From: Halorubrum trapanicum
GTDB taxonomy: Archaea; Halobacteriota; Halobacteria; Halobacteriales; Haloferacaceae
Assembly: GCF_017873555.1 (NCBI RefSeq)
Contig: NZ_JAGGKE010000001.1
Coordinates: 62,001-126,000 of the forward strand
Direction: 5' to 3'
DNA length: 64,000 bases
The notes beneath the pieces were generated by a model. It was not told where the DNA came from. It ran no database searches and saw nothing but the letters and a program-made list of their open reading frames with translations. How positions within the stretch are numbered: the stretch's first letter is position 1; the number at the start of each line of letters is the position of its first letter. Positions 1 through 7,601 of the stretch are shown piece by piece. The position numbers were made by a program, and so were the translations under genes.

Positions 1-63
1 CGCCTCGATGCGCTCGGCGACCGCGTCGACCGCCGCCACGACGGCCGCGCCGTCGTCGGTCAT
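1..63 (-). CDS. dhaL: Dihydroxyacetone kinase subunit DhaL, N-terminal fragment
   Basis: Only the first 21 codons are in the window; the gene runs off the left edge. The ATG lies at 61-63 and overlaps the TGA of dhaK (60-62) as ATGA, which indicates translational coupling in a dhaKL operon. DhaL is the ADP/ATP-binding subunit that phosphorylates dihydroxyacetone held by DhaK. Identity rests on position after dhaK; the visible residues are too few to prove the family. Confidence 0.6.
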   Translation of the reverse strand, partial: MTDDGAAVVAAVDAVAERIEA

Positions 64-1058
64 GTCGTCGTCAGCGCCGGGGTGTCGGCCGGCGCGTCGA
101 ACAGCTCCTTCAGTTCGTCGTCGACCGCGCACACCGTGATCGACGCGCCGGCCATGTCCAGCGAGGTCATGTAGTCGCCGACCCACGCGTCGTAGGTCTC
201 GAGGCTGCGCTCGCCCAGCAGCTCCTGAAGCCGCCGGTTGACGACGAACAGCTCCATCTGCGGCGTGGCGCCCATCCCGTTGACGACCGTGAGCACCTCC
301 TGCCCCTCGTCGAGGTCGAGGTCGTCGAGGACCGCGTCGGTCAGCTCCTCCGTGACCGCGTCGGCGGGCATCGCCTCGGTGCGCTCGGTGCCCGGCTCGC
401 CGTGGATCCCGATGCCGAGTTCGATCTCGTCGTCGCCCAAGTCGAAGGTGGGTTCGCCCTTCTCCGGGGTGACACAGGAGGTGAGCGCGGTGCCCATCGT
501 GCCGACGTTGTCGACCACCTTCTCGGCGACGCGTTTGACCTCCGAGAGGTCGGCGCCCTGCGCGGCCTTCGCGCCCGCGGCCTTGTGGACGAGGATCGTC
601 CCGCAGACGCCGCGGCGGCCCGAGGTGTACAGCGAGTCCTCGACCGCCACGTCGTCGTCCACCACGACGCTCTCGACCTCGACGCCCTCCATCTCCGCGA
701 GTTCGATGGCGGTCTCGAAGTTCATCACGTCGCCCTCGTAGTTCTTGATCACCGCGAGGACGCCGTCGCCCGCGTCGCAGGCGCCGATCAGCTCCTCGAA
801 CTCGTCGGCGGTCGGCGAGGAGAACACGTCGCCCGCGGCCGCGCCGTCGAGCATGCCGTCGCCGATGTACCCCGCGTGGGTCGGCTCGTGGCCGCTTCCC
901 CCGCCCGTGACGATCCCCACCTTCCCCTCGACCGGCCCGTCGTCGCGGACGAGCACCTGCGTGTCCGGCAACCGCCGCAGGCGGTCGGGATGCGCCGCGG
1001 TCATCCCGTCGAGCATCTCGTCGACCACGTCGTCCGGATCGTTGATCAGCTTCTTCAT
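60..1058 (-). CDS. dhaK: Dihydroxyacetone kinase subunit DhaK
   Basis: This 332-aa protein has the usual DhaK length and binds dihydroxyacetone for phosphorylation to DHAP in glycerol/DHA catabolism. Visible landmarks are the glycine-rich TGGGSGHEP segment (about residues 51-59) that lines the substrate pocket and the GIHGEPG segment, whose His219 is the residue that covalently holds dihydroxyacetone as a hemiaminal. The protein is cytosolic. The start is an ATG. The stop overlaps the next gene, dhaL. In haloarchaea the phosphate donor is usually supplied through DhaM and the PTS proteins, which would lie outside this window. Confidence 0.95.
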   Translation of the reverse strand: MKKLINDPDDVVDEMLDGMTAAHPDRLRRLPDTQVLVRDDGPVEGKVGIVTGGGSGHEPTHAGYIGDGMLDGAAAGDVFSSPTADEFEELIGACDAGDGVLAVIKNYEGDVMNFETAIELAEMEGVEVESVVVDDDVAVEDSLYTSGRRGVCGTILVHKAAGAKAAQGADLSEVKRVAEKVVDNVGTMGTALTSCVTPEKGEPTFDLGDDEIELGIGIHGEPGTERTEAMPADAVTEELTDAVLDDLDLDEGQEVLTVVNGMGATPQMELFVVNRRLQELLGERSLETYDAWVGDYMTSLDMAGASITVCAVDDELKELFDAPADTPALTTT

Positions 1059-1194
1059 GTTCGATCGAAACGACTCGCCCGGACCGGTTAAACGTAGTGG
1101 GAAACGGGGGGTGTCACCCCCGCCCGCGGGCGGTCCCCGCCCTCGCTCGTCCGCTCCCCGCCCGTCGCTGGTCCCCCTCGTCGCTCGCCGTCGG

Positions 1195-1557
1195 TCAGTT
1201 CGGTTCGAGGTCGAGGGAGCCGCACTCCCGACAGCGGAACACGCCGGCGTCGGTCCGGTCGGGAACGCGGAACTCGTGGCCGTTCTCGCAGACGCCGCCG
1301 TCGTCGAACGCCTCGTCGCTCGGTTCGAGGTCGGTCGACTCGCAGGCCGGGCAGGCGAACGCGCCGTTGCTCAGCTGCGTCGGCTCGACGAAGTAGTGGC
1401 CCTTCCGACACCGCCCGCCGTCCTGAATCCCGTCCGTGCTCGGCGAGACGTTCTTGACGTTGCACTTCGGGCAGTAGTACGTCCCGTCGCCGGCCTGCTT
1501 CGGCGACGCGAAGTAGTGGCCGTTCGTACAGCTACCGCCGTTGTCGAAGGGATCCAT
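1195..1557 (-). CDS. Triple tandem zinc-ribbon protein
   Basis: About 120 aa built almost entirely of three tandem units of roughly 40 residues. Each unit has the pattern D-x-G-G-x-C-x2-G-H-x-F/Y, then P, then G-x-F/Y-x-C-x2-C, ending near D/N-x-x-P. The C-x3-H plus C-x2-C ligands would give one zinc site per unit. I chose the ATG at 1557, which has a GGAG about 8 nt upstream; a GTG at 1569 in frame would add four residues. There are no other domains, no signal peptide and no membrane segment. I do not recognise a named family. A nucleic-acid or protein-binding adaptor is plausible, but function is unknown. Confidence 0.75.
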   Translation of the reverse strand: MDPFDNGGSCTNGHYFASPKQAGDGTYYCPKCNVKNVSPSTDGIQDGGRCRKGHYFVEPTQLSNGAFACPACESTDLEPSDEAFDDGGVCENGHEFRVPDRTDAGVFRCRECGSLDLEPN

Positions 1558-1591
1558 ACCCCGCTCCACGGGGAACTGCGTGTAAACTGCT

Positions 1592-1915
1592 GTGGTCGGG
1601 GTCGTTCAGGTATTTCGAAACGAAACTCAATACGGCCGTGACGAGAGCAACGAGAACGGCTATCCGCGGGACGTGAAGGGGTCGATAGTCAACAGCGTGC
1701 CGGCCTGGGAGGACCAGCACGAGACGCTCGTGGGCGCTGACGGTAGGTACGCGCTCGTGTGGTATCGAGCGGAAGGCAGAGAGATAACCGTCATGTCGTC
1801 GCGCACGGTCCGCGCTCGGGACTTGGAGATAACGAACTGGACAAATCCGGGAGAGACGCACTATCGGAGTCACAGTCGCGAGGCACAGATCTCCGTGAGC
1901 CGGCTCCAGCCGTGA
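1592..1915 (+). CDS. Possible small hypothetical protein or gene remnant
   Basis: An open frame of 107 codons starting GTG, divergent from the triple zinc-ribbon gene. The middle part (EGREITV region, about residues 40-80) has ordinary protein-like composition with W, Y and acidic residues. There is no recognisable motif, and the first residues overlap what should be the promoter of the neighbouring gene. It fills the 380-bp gap before the AT-rich HEPN gene and may be the tail of a gene disrupted when that gene arrived. Support is weak. Confidence 0.25.
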   Translation: MVGVVQVFRNETQYGRDESNENGYPRDVKGSIVNSVPAWEDQHETLVGADGRYALVWYRAEGREITVMSSRTVRARDLEITNWTNPGETHYRSHSREAQISVSRLQP

Positions 1916-1937
1916 ACTCTGGATACTATAGTGCCGA

Positions 1938-3299
1938 TCAAATTGCCCACTCAGGAACCACTTCTTGGATCTTCTCGCTTAATGCTTCTCTCGATTCCGC
2001 CTGAACAGATGCGTTATCAAGCTTGCTTAGAAGCTTTTCTTTTGGAAAGTCTTCAGATAGAAGTAGATATATCACAATACAATTGCGTGTGTAATCTACA
2101 ATATCAGATACTAGATCTTCTCCGTAGTCTTGATCTGTTTCCGACCCGTGTACGTATCGACTTCTAATTGAATAAGCAGTTTTGATCTTTCTACTAATTT
2201 CAATGGGTTGATGCCCGAATAAGCCAAGTAATATGTCCGCTCTTCTAGAAAGGCGCTCTGACAACTCACCTTTCTCCTCATCTTTGAGTAACATCGCCTC
2301 TAAAGACATGATTGCCGAGGTTAACTGTGATTCTGGCGAATCATTTTCTTCTATTGCATTTTCATATCTATCAAACGAAATAGTTAGATAATCTTGTTCA
2401 TCAGTAGAGTAGAGTCTTTCTTCTACAACTTCATACATATGCGTGTAGAAAAGTGACAAATCTGATATTTCCGATTCTGATATAGTATAACTAAATGGAG
2501 TATCTGGAGAATTATACCTGCCAGGTAAAGGAAATGGCTTAATAATAGACTCTGTATGAAGGTCGACTTTCATTGAGGAGACAGATCCCACATCATATAA
2601 TTGTAGTACCGAGATCATAACCTGTATAGTATCATAGATATCCCTGCGGTCTGGGGCACGCTTAGAGAACTCAATAATAGCCGTAGGTGCCCGCTCGGGC
2701 ATTCCGGTTGCTCTTCGATTGAACCCTGCGTCATCCTCAATACGAATCTCCTCTACAAGATCATCTTCATCTGGCTTTCTAATGGTGATATTTTCTTCCA
2801 GTTGTACAGAATCATCCTCAATATCCAACCCTAAAATCCAAATTTTAGGATTCCAAGAGATAGGGGCGCTGTCTATTTCCGACGTGAATATTGAAATGTG
2901 TCTCGCTATGTCCCTATCAGAAACACCGTTTTTTGCTCCGTTCAGTATAGATTGAATATATGCAGTAACCGATGACTCTGGACTAGGGACGATTAAACTC
3001 TCAAATTCGCGGCTCTCAACCTCACTAATTACCCGATCATATATTTCTGTCTCTTGTAACTGTTGAGAAGTATCTCTCAACACATCGGTACTAATCTCAT
3101 TCTTGTTACTCTCTTCCTCGGTAGTTCTAATGATCCTACTACCGTCTATACTATCGTCTATTGTTTGGTAACGTCTTTCCAAATATGGGACTTCGGTAGT
3201 CTCAATTATATCGCCATCGGAGTTGGACTGTGCGATTTCAATGGCCTCCTCAGCAAGATCGTATAGGAGTGAGTGAAGGTCCTCCCTAGTCTGACTCAT
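1938..3299 (-). CDS. AT-rich gene: C-terminal HEPN-like domain protein
   Basis: A 453-aa protein, far richer in A/T than every neighbour, with many AT-ending codons (ATA, AGA, TCT), pointing to recent transfer. The N-terminal 280 residues are unrecognised. The C-terminal third is helical and carries the Apea/HEPN-type signature: a SLEAMLL helix, LSERLSRRADILLG, and then R379-x4-H384 in YSIRSRYVHG. R-x4-H is the catalytic motif of HEPN ribonucleases in many toxins and antiphage proteins. There is no signal peptide. A defence or RNA-cleaving role is inferred from the motif and from the hicBA neighbours. A non-catalytic HEPN scaffold is the alternative. Confidence 0.7.
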   Translation of the reverse strand: MSQTREDLHSLLYDLAEEAIEIAQSNSDGDIIETTEVPYLERRYQTIDDSIDGSRIIRTTEEESNKNEISTDVLRDTSQQLQETEIYDRVISEVESREFESLIVPSPESSVTAYIQSILNGAKNGVSDRDIARHISIFTSEIDSAPISWNPKIWILGLDIEDDSVQLEENITIRKPDEDDLVEEIRIEDDAGFNRRATGMPERAPTAIIEFSKRAPDRRDIYDTIQVMISVLQLYDVGSVSSMKVDLHTESIIKPFPLPGRYNSPDTPFSYTISESEISDLSLFYTHMYEVVEERLYSTDEQDYLTISFDRYENAIEENDSPESQLTSAIMSLEAMLLKDEEKGELSERLSRRADILLGLFGHQPIEISRKIKTAYSIRSRYVHGSETDQDYGEDLVSDIVDYTRNCIVIYLLLSEDFPKEKLLSKLDNASVQAESREALSEKIQEVVPEWAI

Positions 3300-3839
3300 G
3301 AAAAATTAACCACACCCCTCTCATGTAAAGGATCCCCTATATGACACGAAAGTATGGAAGAATATCGGTGTAGTAGTCCAATACAAGTAGGGTGCGGTAC
3401 CTTAGCAGTGTGGCCTTAGCCATACCCCTAACCGCCAACCGACCCCTGGGTATCGGTTCGGCGTCGACGAGCAGCTCGTCGAGTCCGAGATCGCGCTTGT
3501 GTTGCGGTCGAGATCGTCGCGAACCTATCGGTCGAAAGAGTCGATCGAGGCAAAAAACGGCCGCAAAAAGAGGGTCAGAGTAGTGTTGCCACTCACGAGG
3601 GGCCGCGCTACCAGAGCGTCTGCCCCTTCCCCACGTACTCCGACCGGCCGAATCTTCGGACCCGACGCGCCCCGGTAGTGCGACACCGCCTCGGTTAACG
3701 CAGATTGAGGGACGGTAGTGACTACCGGCTTCAGTTTAGCCCGGACGAGAAACGCCAGCAGTGACTCTGGAGATGTAGAACGACGAAATACACCCACCGC
3801 CAGAACACTTTTCACCGATTCCACGCCTCGTTACACCTA
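3300..3839. other. 540-bp gap with no gene recognised
   Basis: Composition moves from AT-rich at 3300-3400 back to the GC-rich average. I find no convincing coding frame, RNA gene or insertion-sequence end. Short frames exist but lack codon bias. The gap lies between the HEPN gene and hicBA and holds a perfect dyad described separately. It could be decayed mobile DNA. Confidence 0.5.
3713..3727. promoter_or_regulatory. 15-bp perfect dyad upstream of hicBA
   Basis: CGGTAGT-G-ACTACCG is a perfect inverted repeat with a 1-nt centre, and a third half-site CGGTAGTG lies at 3673-3680. It is about 115 bp before the hicB start. HicB-type antitoxins are known to bind dyads near their own promoter, so this is a candidate operator. 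The distance from the start is larger than usual. Confidence 0.3.
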
Positions 3840-4097
3840 ATGGCGACCACTTCGGAGAACGACCGTCCCGACGGGGTGGAGTTCACCTACGAGGGCGATC
3901 TCGTGACGGCCCGCGACGTCGAGTCGGGCGTCGCCGCGTCGGGCGAGTCGAAGCCGGTTGCGCTCTCGCGTCTCGCGGACGCGTTGACCCTCCACGGCGG
4001 CGGTGGCGAGCCGATCGACGACGAGGAGGCGTTCCTCGAGGAGATCGGCGTCGACCCGGACGAGGTCGACGACGCTGGCGACCCGCCGTGGGAGTAG
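3840..4097 (+). CDS. hicB: HicB-family antitoxin
   Basis: An 85-aa acidic protein whose FTYEGDLVTARDVESGVAA stretch matches the start of the HicB partial RNase-H fold (strand, turn, then a substrate-like strand), followed by a helix and an acidic tail. HicB antitoxins sequester the HicA RNase and repress the operon. The hicA gene follows after 6 nt. The order antitoxin-toxin is the reverse of the E. coli hicAB order but is common in archaea. Family assignment rests mainly on this pairing. Confidence 0.8.
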   Translation: MATTSENDRPDGVEFTYEGDLVTARDVESGVAASGESKPVALSRLADALTLHGGGGEPIDDEEAFLEEIGVDPDEVDDAGDPPWE

Positions 4098-4103
4098 CTC
4101 CGA

Positions 4104-4328
4104 ATGGTCTATGCGAGCTTTGACGGCCGAGAGATCGTGAAGGCACTCCGATCGATGGGGTACCGACCGGTCGGCCGCGAGGGGAGTCACGTGAAGCTCC
4201 GGTACGACCACCCGGAGACCGATGAGGTCCGGGTCGTGAGCGTTCCGCTCACCGACAGCGACCAGATCTCACAGGACACGTACCGGTCGATCGCCGACCA
4301 GTGCGGAGCCGACGACTTCGAGGCGTGA
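4104..4328 (+). CDS. hicA: HicA-family mRNA interferase toxin
   Basis: A 74-aa protein with the HicA (YcfA) double-stranded-RNA-binding fold signature: the helix REIVKALRSMGY, then GREGSHVKLR containing the catalytic His29, then a strand of VRVVSVPL type and a C-terminal helix. HicA cleaves mRNA in a ribosome-independent way and is neutralised by HicB. It lies directly behind hicB and ends 411 bp before the 3' end of tRNA-Ile. The length is normal and the catalytic His is present, so it is probably active. Confidence 0.88.
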   Translation: MVYASFDGREIVKALRSMGYRPVGREGSHVKLRYDHPETDEVRVVSVPLTDSDQISQDTYRSIADQCGADDFEA

Positions 4329-4738
4329 TGCGAGTGGATCGACGAACATCGGTGACCTGCCGACTTCTTTCGGAAGTTCACATGCGATTAGCGGCGACCC
4401 GGAAGCCGGATCTACACAAGTGTAGGCTCATGGGTACCGACCTCGAGGGACTCCGCTGCGCCGCGGGAAGTCACCGAGAGGACCTCGTGATACAGCTCGG
4501 CGGATTCGTCGGTCTTCACGCCTTCGAGACCCACGATTCACGCCGGCACATGTTTCCATACCTCGACGACGGTCACTGTGGCTCCGCGCACCGCTGTACG
4601 GCGTGGCTGCGCGCTAAGTGACCTGTGGGGATTACGATTCCGCACTCACCTCTCAGGCGTGTTAGAAGACCGAAATTGGGTGGCTGGGGAGTCCCAGCCC
4701 ACCAATCCCGCACGGCCGAAGACCGTGCGCGTTGTAGG
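4329..4738. other. Gap between hicA and tRNA-Ile
   Basis: About 410 bp with no convincing gene. A weak frame at 4301-4621 (+) overlaps hicA and has no codon bias or known domain. The last 70 bp hold two consecutive stem-loops, listed separately. The stretch lies directly downstream of the tRNA 3' end, the place where integrative elements usually attach, but I see no second copy of the tRNA 3' end in the window. Confidence 0.5.
4675..4728. other. Two consecutive stem-loops beside tRNA-Ile
   Basis: Hairpin 1 spans 4675-4706: an imperfect stem between ATTGGGTGGCTGGGG and TCCCAGCCCACCAAT with a very short loop. Hairpin 2 spans 4710-4728: GCACGG, a 7-nt loop and CCGTGC. They lie 10 nt beyond the 3' end of the tRNA. 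They could be a terminator or processing signal for the tRNA, or a two-hairpin guide-type RNA; the sequence alone does not decide. Confidence 0.4.
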
Positions 4739-4812
4739 TGGGCCAACACGGATTTGAACCGTGGACCTCCCGGTTATCAGCCGAGCGCTCAACCTGACTG
4801 AGCTATTGGCCC
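4739..4812 (-). tRNA. tRNA-Ile (anticodon GAU)
   Basis: The complement strand folds as a full cloverleaf: acceptor GGGCCAA/TTGGCCC, D-stem GCTC/GAGC, anticodon stem CTCGG/CCGGG with loop CTGATAA (anticodon GAT), T-stem CACGG/CCGTG with loop TTCAAAT, and discriminator A. There is no intron, and CCA is not encoded. It decodes AUC/AUU. The 3' end points toward the hicBA/HEPN pocket. Confidence 0.97.
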
Positions 4813-4915
4813 AGGTGAGCGCATTCAGTCGTTGCGCGGGTAGGATTTTAAGGGTTTCCTTTCGGGAGCCGCCCGCCGTGTGGCGGTTTCACTGGCGTTG
4901 GCGAGGCCCGCGCCG

Positions 4916-5554
4916 TCAGTCGGTTCCCTTCTGCTCCTCCTCTTCGACGGTGAAATCCACGTCGACCACGTCGTCGTTCGCCGCCGCGCCGCCGGGGTTC
5001 GCGCTCCCCCCGACGCCGCCGTCCTCGTCGTCTCCGTCGCCGCCGGTGAACCCGTCGGGACTGCCGCCGGAGGCGCCACCGGGACCGCCGCCGGGGAACC
5101 CGCCGCCCATCGTGAAGCCGCCCTCACCGTCGTCGGGGAAGCCGCCGATGTAGACGTTTCCGGAGAGGAAGCCGTCCGTCTCGCGTTCGAGGTACGGGAC
5201 GACGACGTACTTCTTCAAGGCCATTCGGATCGGGACCCGCGAGAGCGGGAGCGCGAGCAGGAAGCCGACCGCGTCGGTGACGAGTCCCGGCGTGAGCAGG
5301 AACGCGCCCGCGGCGATGAGCAGGCCGCCGTCGAGCAGTTCGTCGGTCGGGGGCTTCCCCTGCGCCGCCTTGCGCTGGATGCGGGCGAGGGTCGCGCGCC
5401 CCTCGGCGCGCAGGAGGAGCATCCCGAGGACGGCCGTCAACACGACGAGCGCGACCGTCACGGGCCACCCGAGCCGCGTCGCGACCACGATCAGGAACAG
5501 CGCGTCCACGAGGGGGACGACGAGCAGCAGCGCGAGCAGCGTTCGCGGGCGCAT
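4916..5554 (-). CDS. FxsA family membrane protein
   Basis: A 212-aa protein from the ATG at 5554 (start chosen because the signal-like helix RTLLALLLVVPLVDALF follows at once; the in-frame extension upstream is low-complexity). Three or four hydrophobic segments occupy residues 1-110, with the FxsA motif region GGLLIAAGAFLLTPGLVTDAVGFLL. The C-terminal about 75 residues are Gly/Asp-rich and end in an acidic tail. FxsA of E. coli relieves phage T7 exclusion when overproduced; the cellular role is not established. It is monocistronic and lies next to tRNA-Ile. Confidence 0.85.
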   Translation of the reverse strand: MRPRTLLALLLVVPLVDALFLIVVATRLGWPVTVALVVLTAVLGMLLLRAEGRATLARIQRKAAQGKPPTDELLDGGLLIAAGAFLLTPGLVTDAVGFLLALPLSRVPIRMALKKYVVVPYLERETDGFLSGNVYIGGFPDDGEGGFTMGGGFPGGGPGGASGGSPDGFTGGDGDDEDGGVGGSANPGGAAANDDVVDVDFTVEEEEQKGTD

Positions 5555-5721
5555 ACCCCCGCCTTCCCGCCGAGCGCCCATAGCCCTTTTCGTCGCGGCC
5601 GCGGGTCGGGCGAGGGTCGGGCGAGGGTCGGGCGGGGATGGGGTGCTCATCCCACATCTGCGCCGCCGGTCACGTCCGCCGCGACCGCCACGGCTTTGCC
5701 CGCCCGGTCCGAGCCGGCGGT

Positions 5722-6429
5722 ATGGACATCGTCGGCGCGCTCGGCCGCGACCCGCCGGACCGCGAGTCGCTCCCGCGGTGGGTCGCGCCGCTCCCGAAGC
5801 GGCTGGAGGACGTCGCCTTCCGGTTCGCGTGGGTCATCGTCGCGATCAACCTCGTCGGCACCGCGTTCGGCTTCTGGTACTACCGGTTCCAGTTCCAGGC
5901 GCTGCCGACCGAGATGTGGATCTTCATCCCCGACAGCCCGGGGGCGACGCTGCTCATCGCGCTCGCGCTCGGCGCGTGGGCGCTCGGGCGGTCGAGCGAC
6001 ACGCTCGCCGCGCTCGCCTTCTTCGGCAACGTCAAGCTCGGGTTATGGACCCCGTACGTCCTCGTCGTCTTCTACCCGCAGTTCCTCGCGAACTCGGGGC
6101 CCGCGCTGTACGCGTTCCTCCTCGTGAGCCACCTCGCGATGGTCGTGCAGGCGTTCGTCCTCCACCGCATCACCGACTTCCCGCTCCGCGCGGTCGCGGT
6201 CGCGACCGCGTGGTACACCGTCGACCTGCTGATGGACTACTTCGTTCCCGTGATCGGCGACGTGACCCACACCGCGCTGCCGTACGCCGACGGCGAACCG
6301 TGGTTCACCACGACCGTCCTTCAGGTCGCGGCCGCGGGCGCGGTTGTGCTCACCGTGATCCCGCTGTTCTGGACCCTCGGCACTCGGATCGCGACGCTTC
6401 GGAGCCGTGCGACCGACTCCCGGCCGTAG
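5722..6429 (+). CDS. DUF1405-type multi-pass membrane protein
   Basis: 235 aa from the ATG at 5722, the first Met after a basic, non-conserved in-frame stretch. Six or so membrane helices are visible, including VIVAINLVGTAFGFWYY and the last helix near the C-terminus. The FGFWYY and GNVKLGLWTPYVL blocks resemble DUF1405, a family common in haloarchaea and Bacilli with no known function. It is divergent from fxsA, with about 170 bp between the two starts. Confidence 0.7.
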   Translation: MDIVGALGRDPPDRESLPRWVAPLPKRLEDVAFRFAWVIVAINLVGTAFGFWYYRFQFQALPTEMWIFIPDSPGATLLIALALGAWALGRSSDTLAALAFFGNVKLGLWTPYVLVVFYPQFLANSGPALYAFLLVSHLAMVVQAFVLHRITDFPLRAVAVATAWYTVDLLMDYFVPVIGDVTHTALPYADGEPWFTTTVLQVAAAGAVVLTVIPLFWTLGTRIATLRSRATDSRP

Positions 6430-6476
6430 TCGGGCCTCGGACGGGGTCGGTCACGAATCCGCTCCGCGCTCACCGA

Positions 6477-6482
6477 TTTAAG
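6477..6482 (+). promoter_or_regulatory. TATA-like box for the enolase-superfamily gene
   Basis: TTTAAG centred about 27 bp before the ATG at 6507. The spacing fits a leaderless haloarchaeal transcript and supports that start codon. Confidence 0.55.
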
Positions 6483-6506
6483 TGACCGGGCGACCTCGAC
6501 GAGAGC

Positions 6507-7553
6507 ATGAGTCACTACGAGCGGATTGCGGACCTATCGGTGACGATCGAGTCGGTCGCCCGCCGGCGACACACCGCCGACACGACGAGCGGCTTCGAGC
6601 GGACGACCACGGAGTTCCGCCTTTCGGGCGACGGCGTCGTCGGGCGCGGCGAGGACGTGACCTACGAGACCGCCGACCACGACGCGCTCGCCGGGACCGA
6701 CCCGATCGACATCGAGGGGGAGTGGACGATCGACGCGCTGTCGGACCGCCTCGACGAGATCGACCTCTTCCACGGGAACCCGCCGGAGAGCGAGACGTCG
6801 CGGAACTACCGCCGGTGGGCGGTCGAGAGCGCCGCGCTCGACCTGGCGCTCCGCCAGCGCGAGGAGTCGCTGGGCGACCGGCTCGGGATCGACCCGGAGC
6901 CGGTCCGCTTCGTCGTCTCGACGCGGCTCGGCGACCCGCCGTCGACCCAGCGGGTCGAGGAGCTGCTCGCCCGGAACCCCGAGTTGGAGTTCAAGCTCGA
7001 CCCGACGCCGGAGTGGCCCGAGGAGGCGTTCGAGACGCTGCGGGAGACCGACGCGGTGCGCATCCTCGACCTGAAGGGGTGGTACGAGGGGACCGACGTC
7101 GACGTCGAGCCGGACCCGGAGCTGTACCGCGACGTGTTCGCGGCGTTCCCGGCCGCGGTCGTGGAGGACCCCGCGTTCACGCCCGCGACGGGCGCGCTCG
7201 TCGAACCGCAGGCCGACCGGCTCTCCTTCGACTACCCCATCGACGGCGTCGAGAGCCTCGAATCCCTGCCCGTCGAGCCGGGGTGGTGTAACATCAAGCC
7301 CTCGCGGTTCGGCACGCTCGAATCGCTGTTCGAGACGATCGCCTACTGCGACCGGAACGGGATCGAGCTGTACGGCGGCGGGCAGTTCGAACTCGCGAGC
7401 GGGCGCACCGCGATCCAGACGCTCGCCGCGCTCTGTTACCCGGACGGCCCGAACGACGTGGCGCCGCGGGCGTACAACGACCCCGACGCCGAGCCGCCGT
7501 ACCCGAAGAGCCCGCTCCGCCCGAACCGCGACGCGGTCGGCTTCGAGTTCTGA
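6507..7553 (+). CDS. Enolase-superfamily (mandelate racemase/muconate lactonizing-like) protein
   Basis: A 348-aa protein with a two-domain enolase-superfamily layout: a capping domain to about residue 115 and a barrel after it. Likely active-site elements are the Lys in the strand LEFKLDPTP, the acidic strand LDLKGWYEG, the EDPAF strand, NIKPSR and a late G-Q/E strand. This set resembles the K...D...E...K pattern for enolising a carboxylate through Mg2+. The substrate cannot be read from the sequence. It is monocistronic; a structured repeat element (R1) follows 48 nt after the stop. Confidence 0.7.
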   Translation: MSHYERIADLSVTIESVARRRHTADTTSGFERTTTEFRLSGDGVVGRGEDVTYETADHDALAGTDPIDIEGEWTIDALSDRLDEIDLFHGNPPESETSRNYRRWAVESAALDLALRQREESLGDRLGIDPEPVRFVVSTRLGDPPSTQRVEELLARNPELEFKLDPTPEWPEEAFETLRETDAVRILDLKGWYEGTDVDVEPDPELYRDVFAAFPAAVVEDPAFTPATGALVEPQADRLSFDYPIDGVESLESLPVEPGWCNIKPSRFGTLESLFETIAYCDRNGIELYGGGQFELASGRTAIQTLAALCYPDGPNDVAPRAYNDPDAEPPYPKSPLRPNRDAVGFEF

Positions 7554-7601
7554 TAGCTCTCGGTCGGCTGACCGCCACGGTCCACGACTTCCACCGGATC
7601 C

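Noticed and set aside
4301-4621. Open frame of 106 codons with an HDSRRH...DDGH stretch resembling the H-x-x-R-H box of tyrosine recombinases
   Set aside because: Only one motif is present, its spacing is off by one residue, the frame overlaps hicA and no catalytic Tyr follows. The similarity is probably chance.
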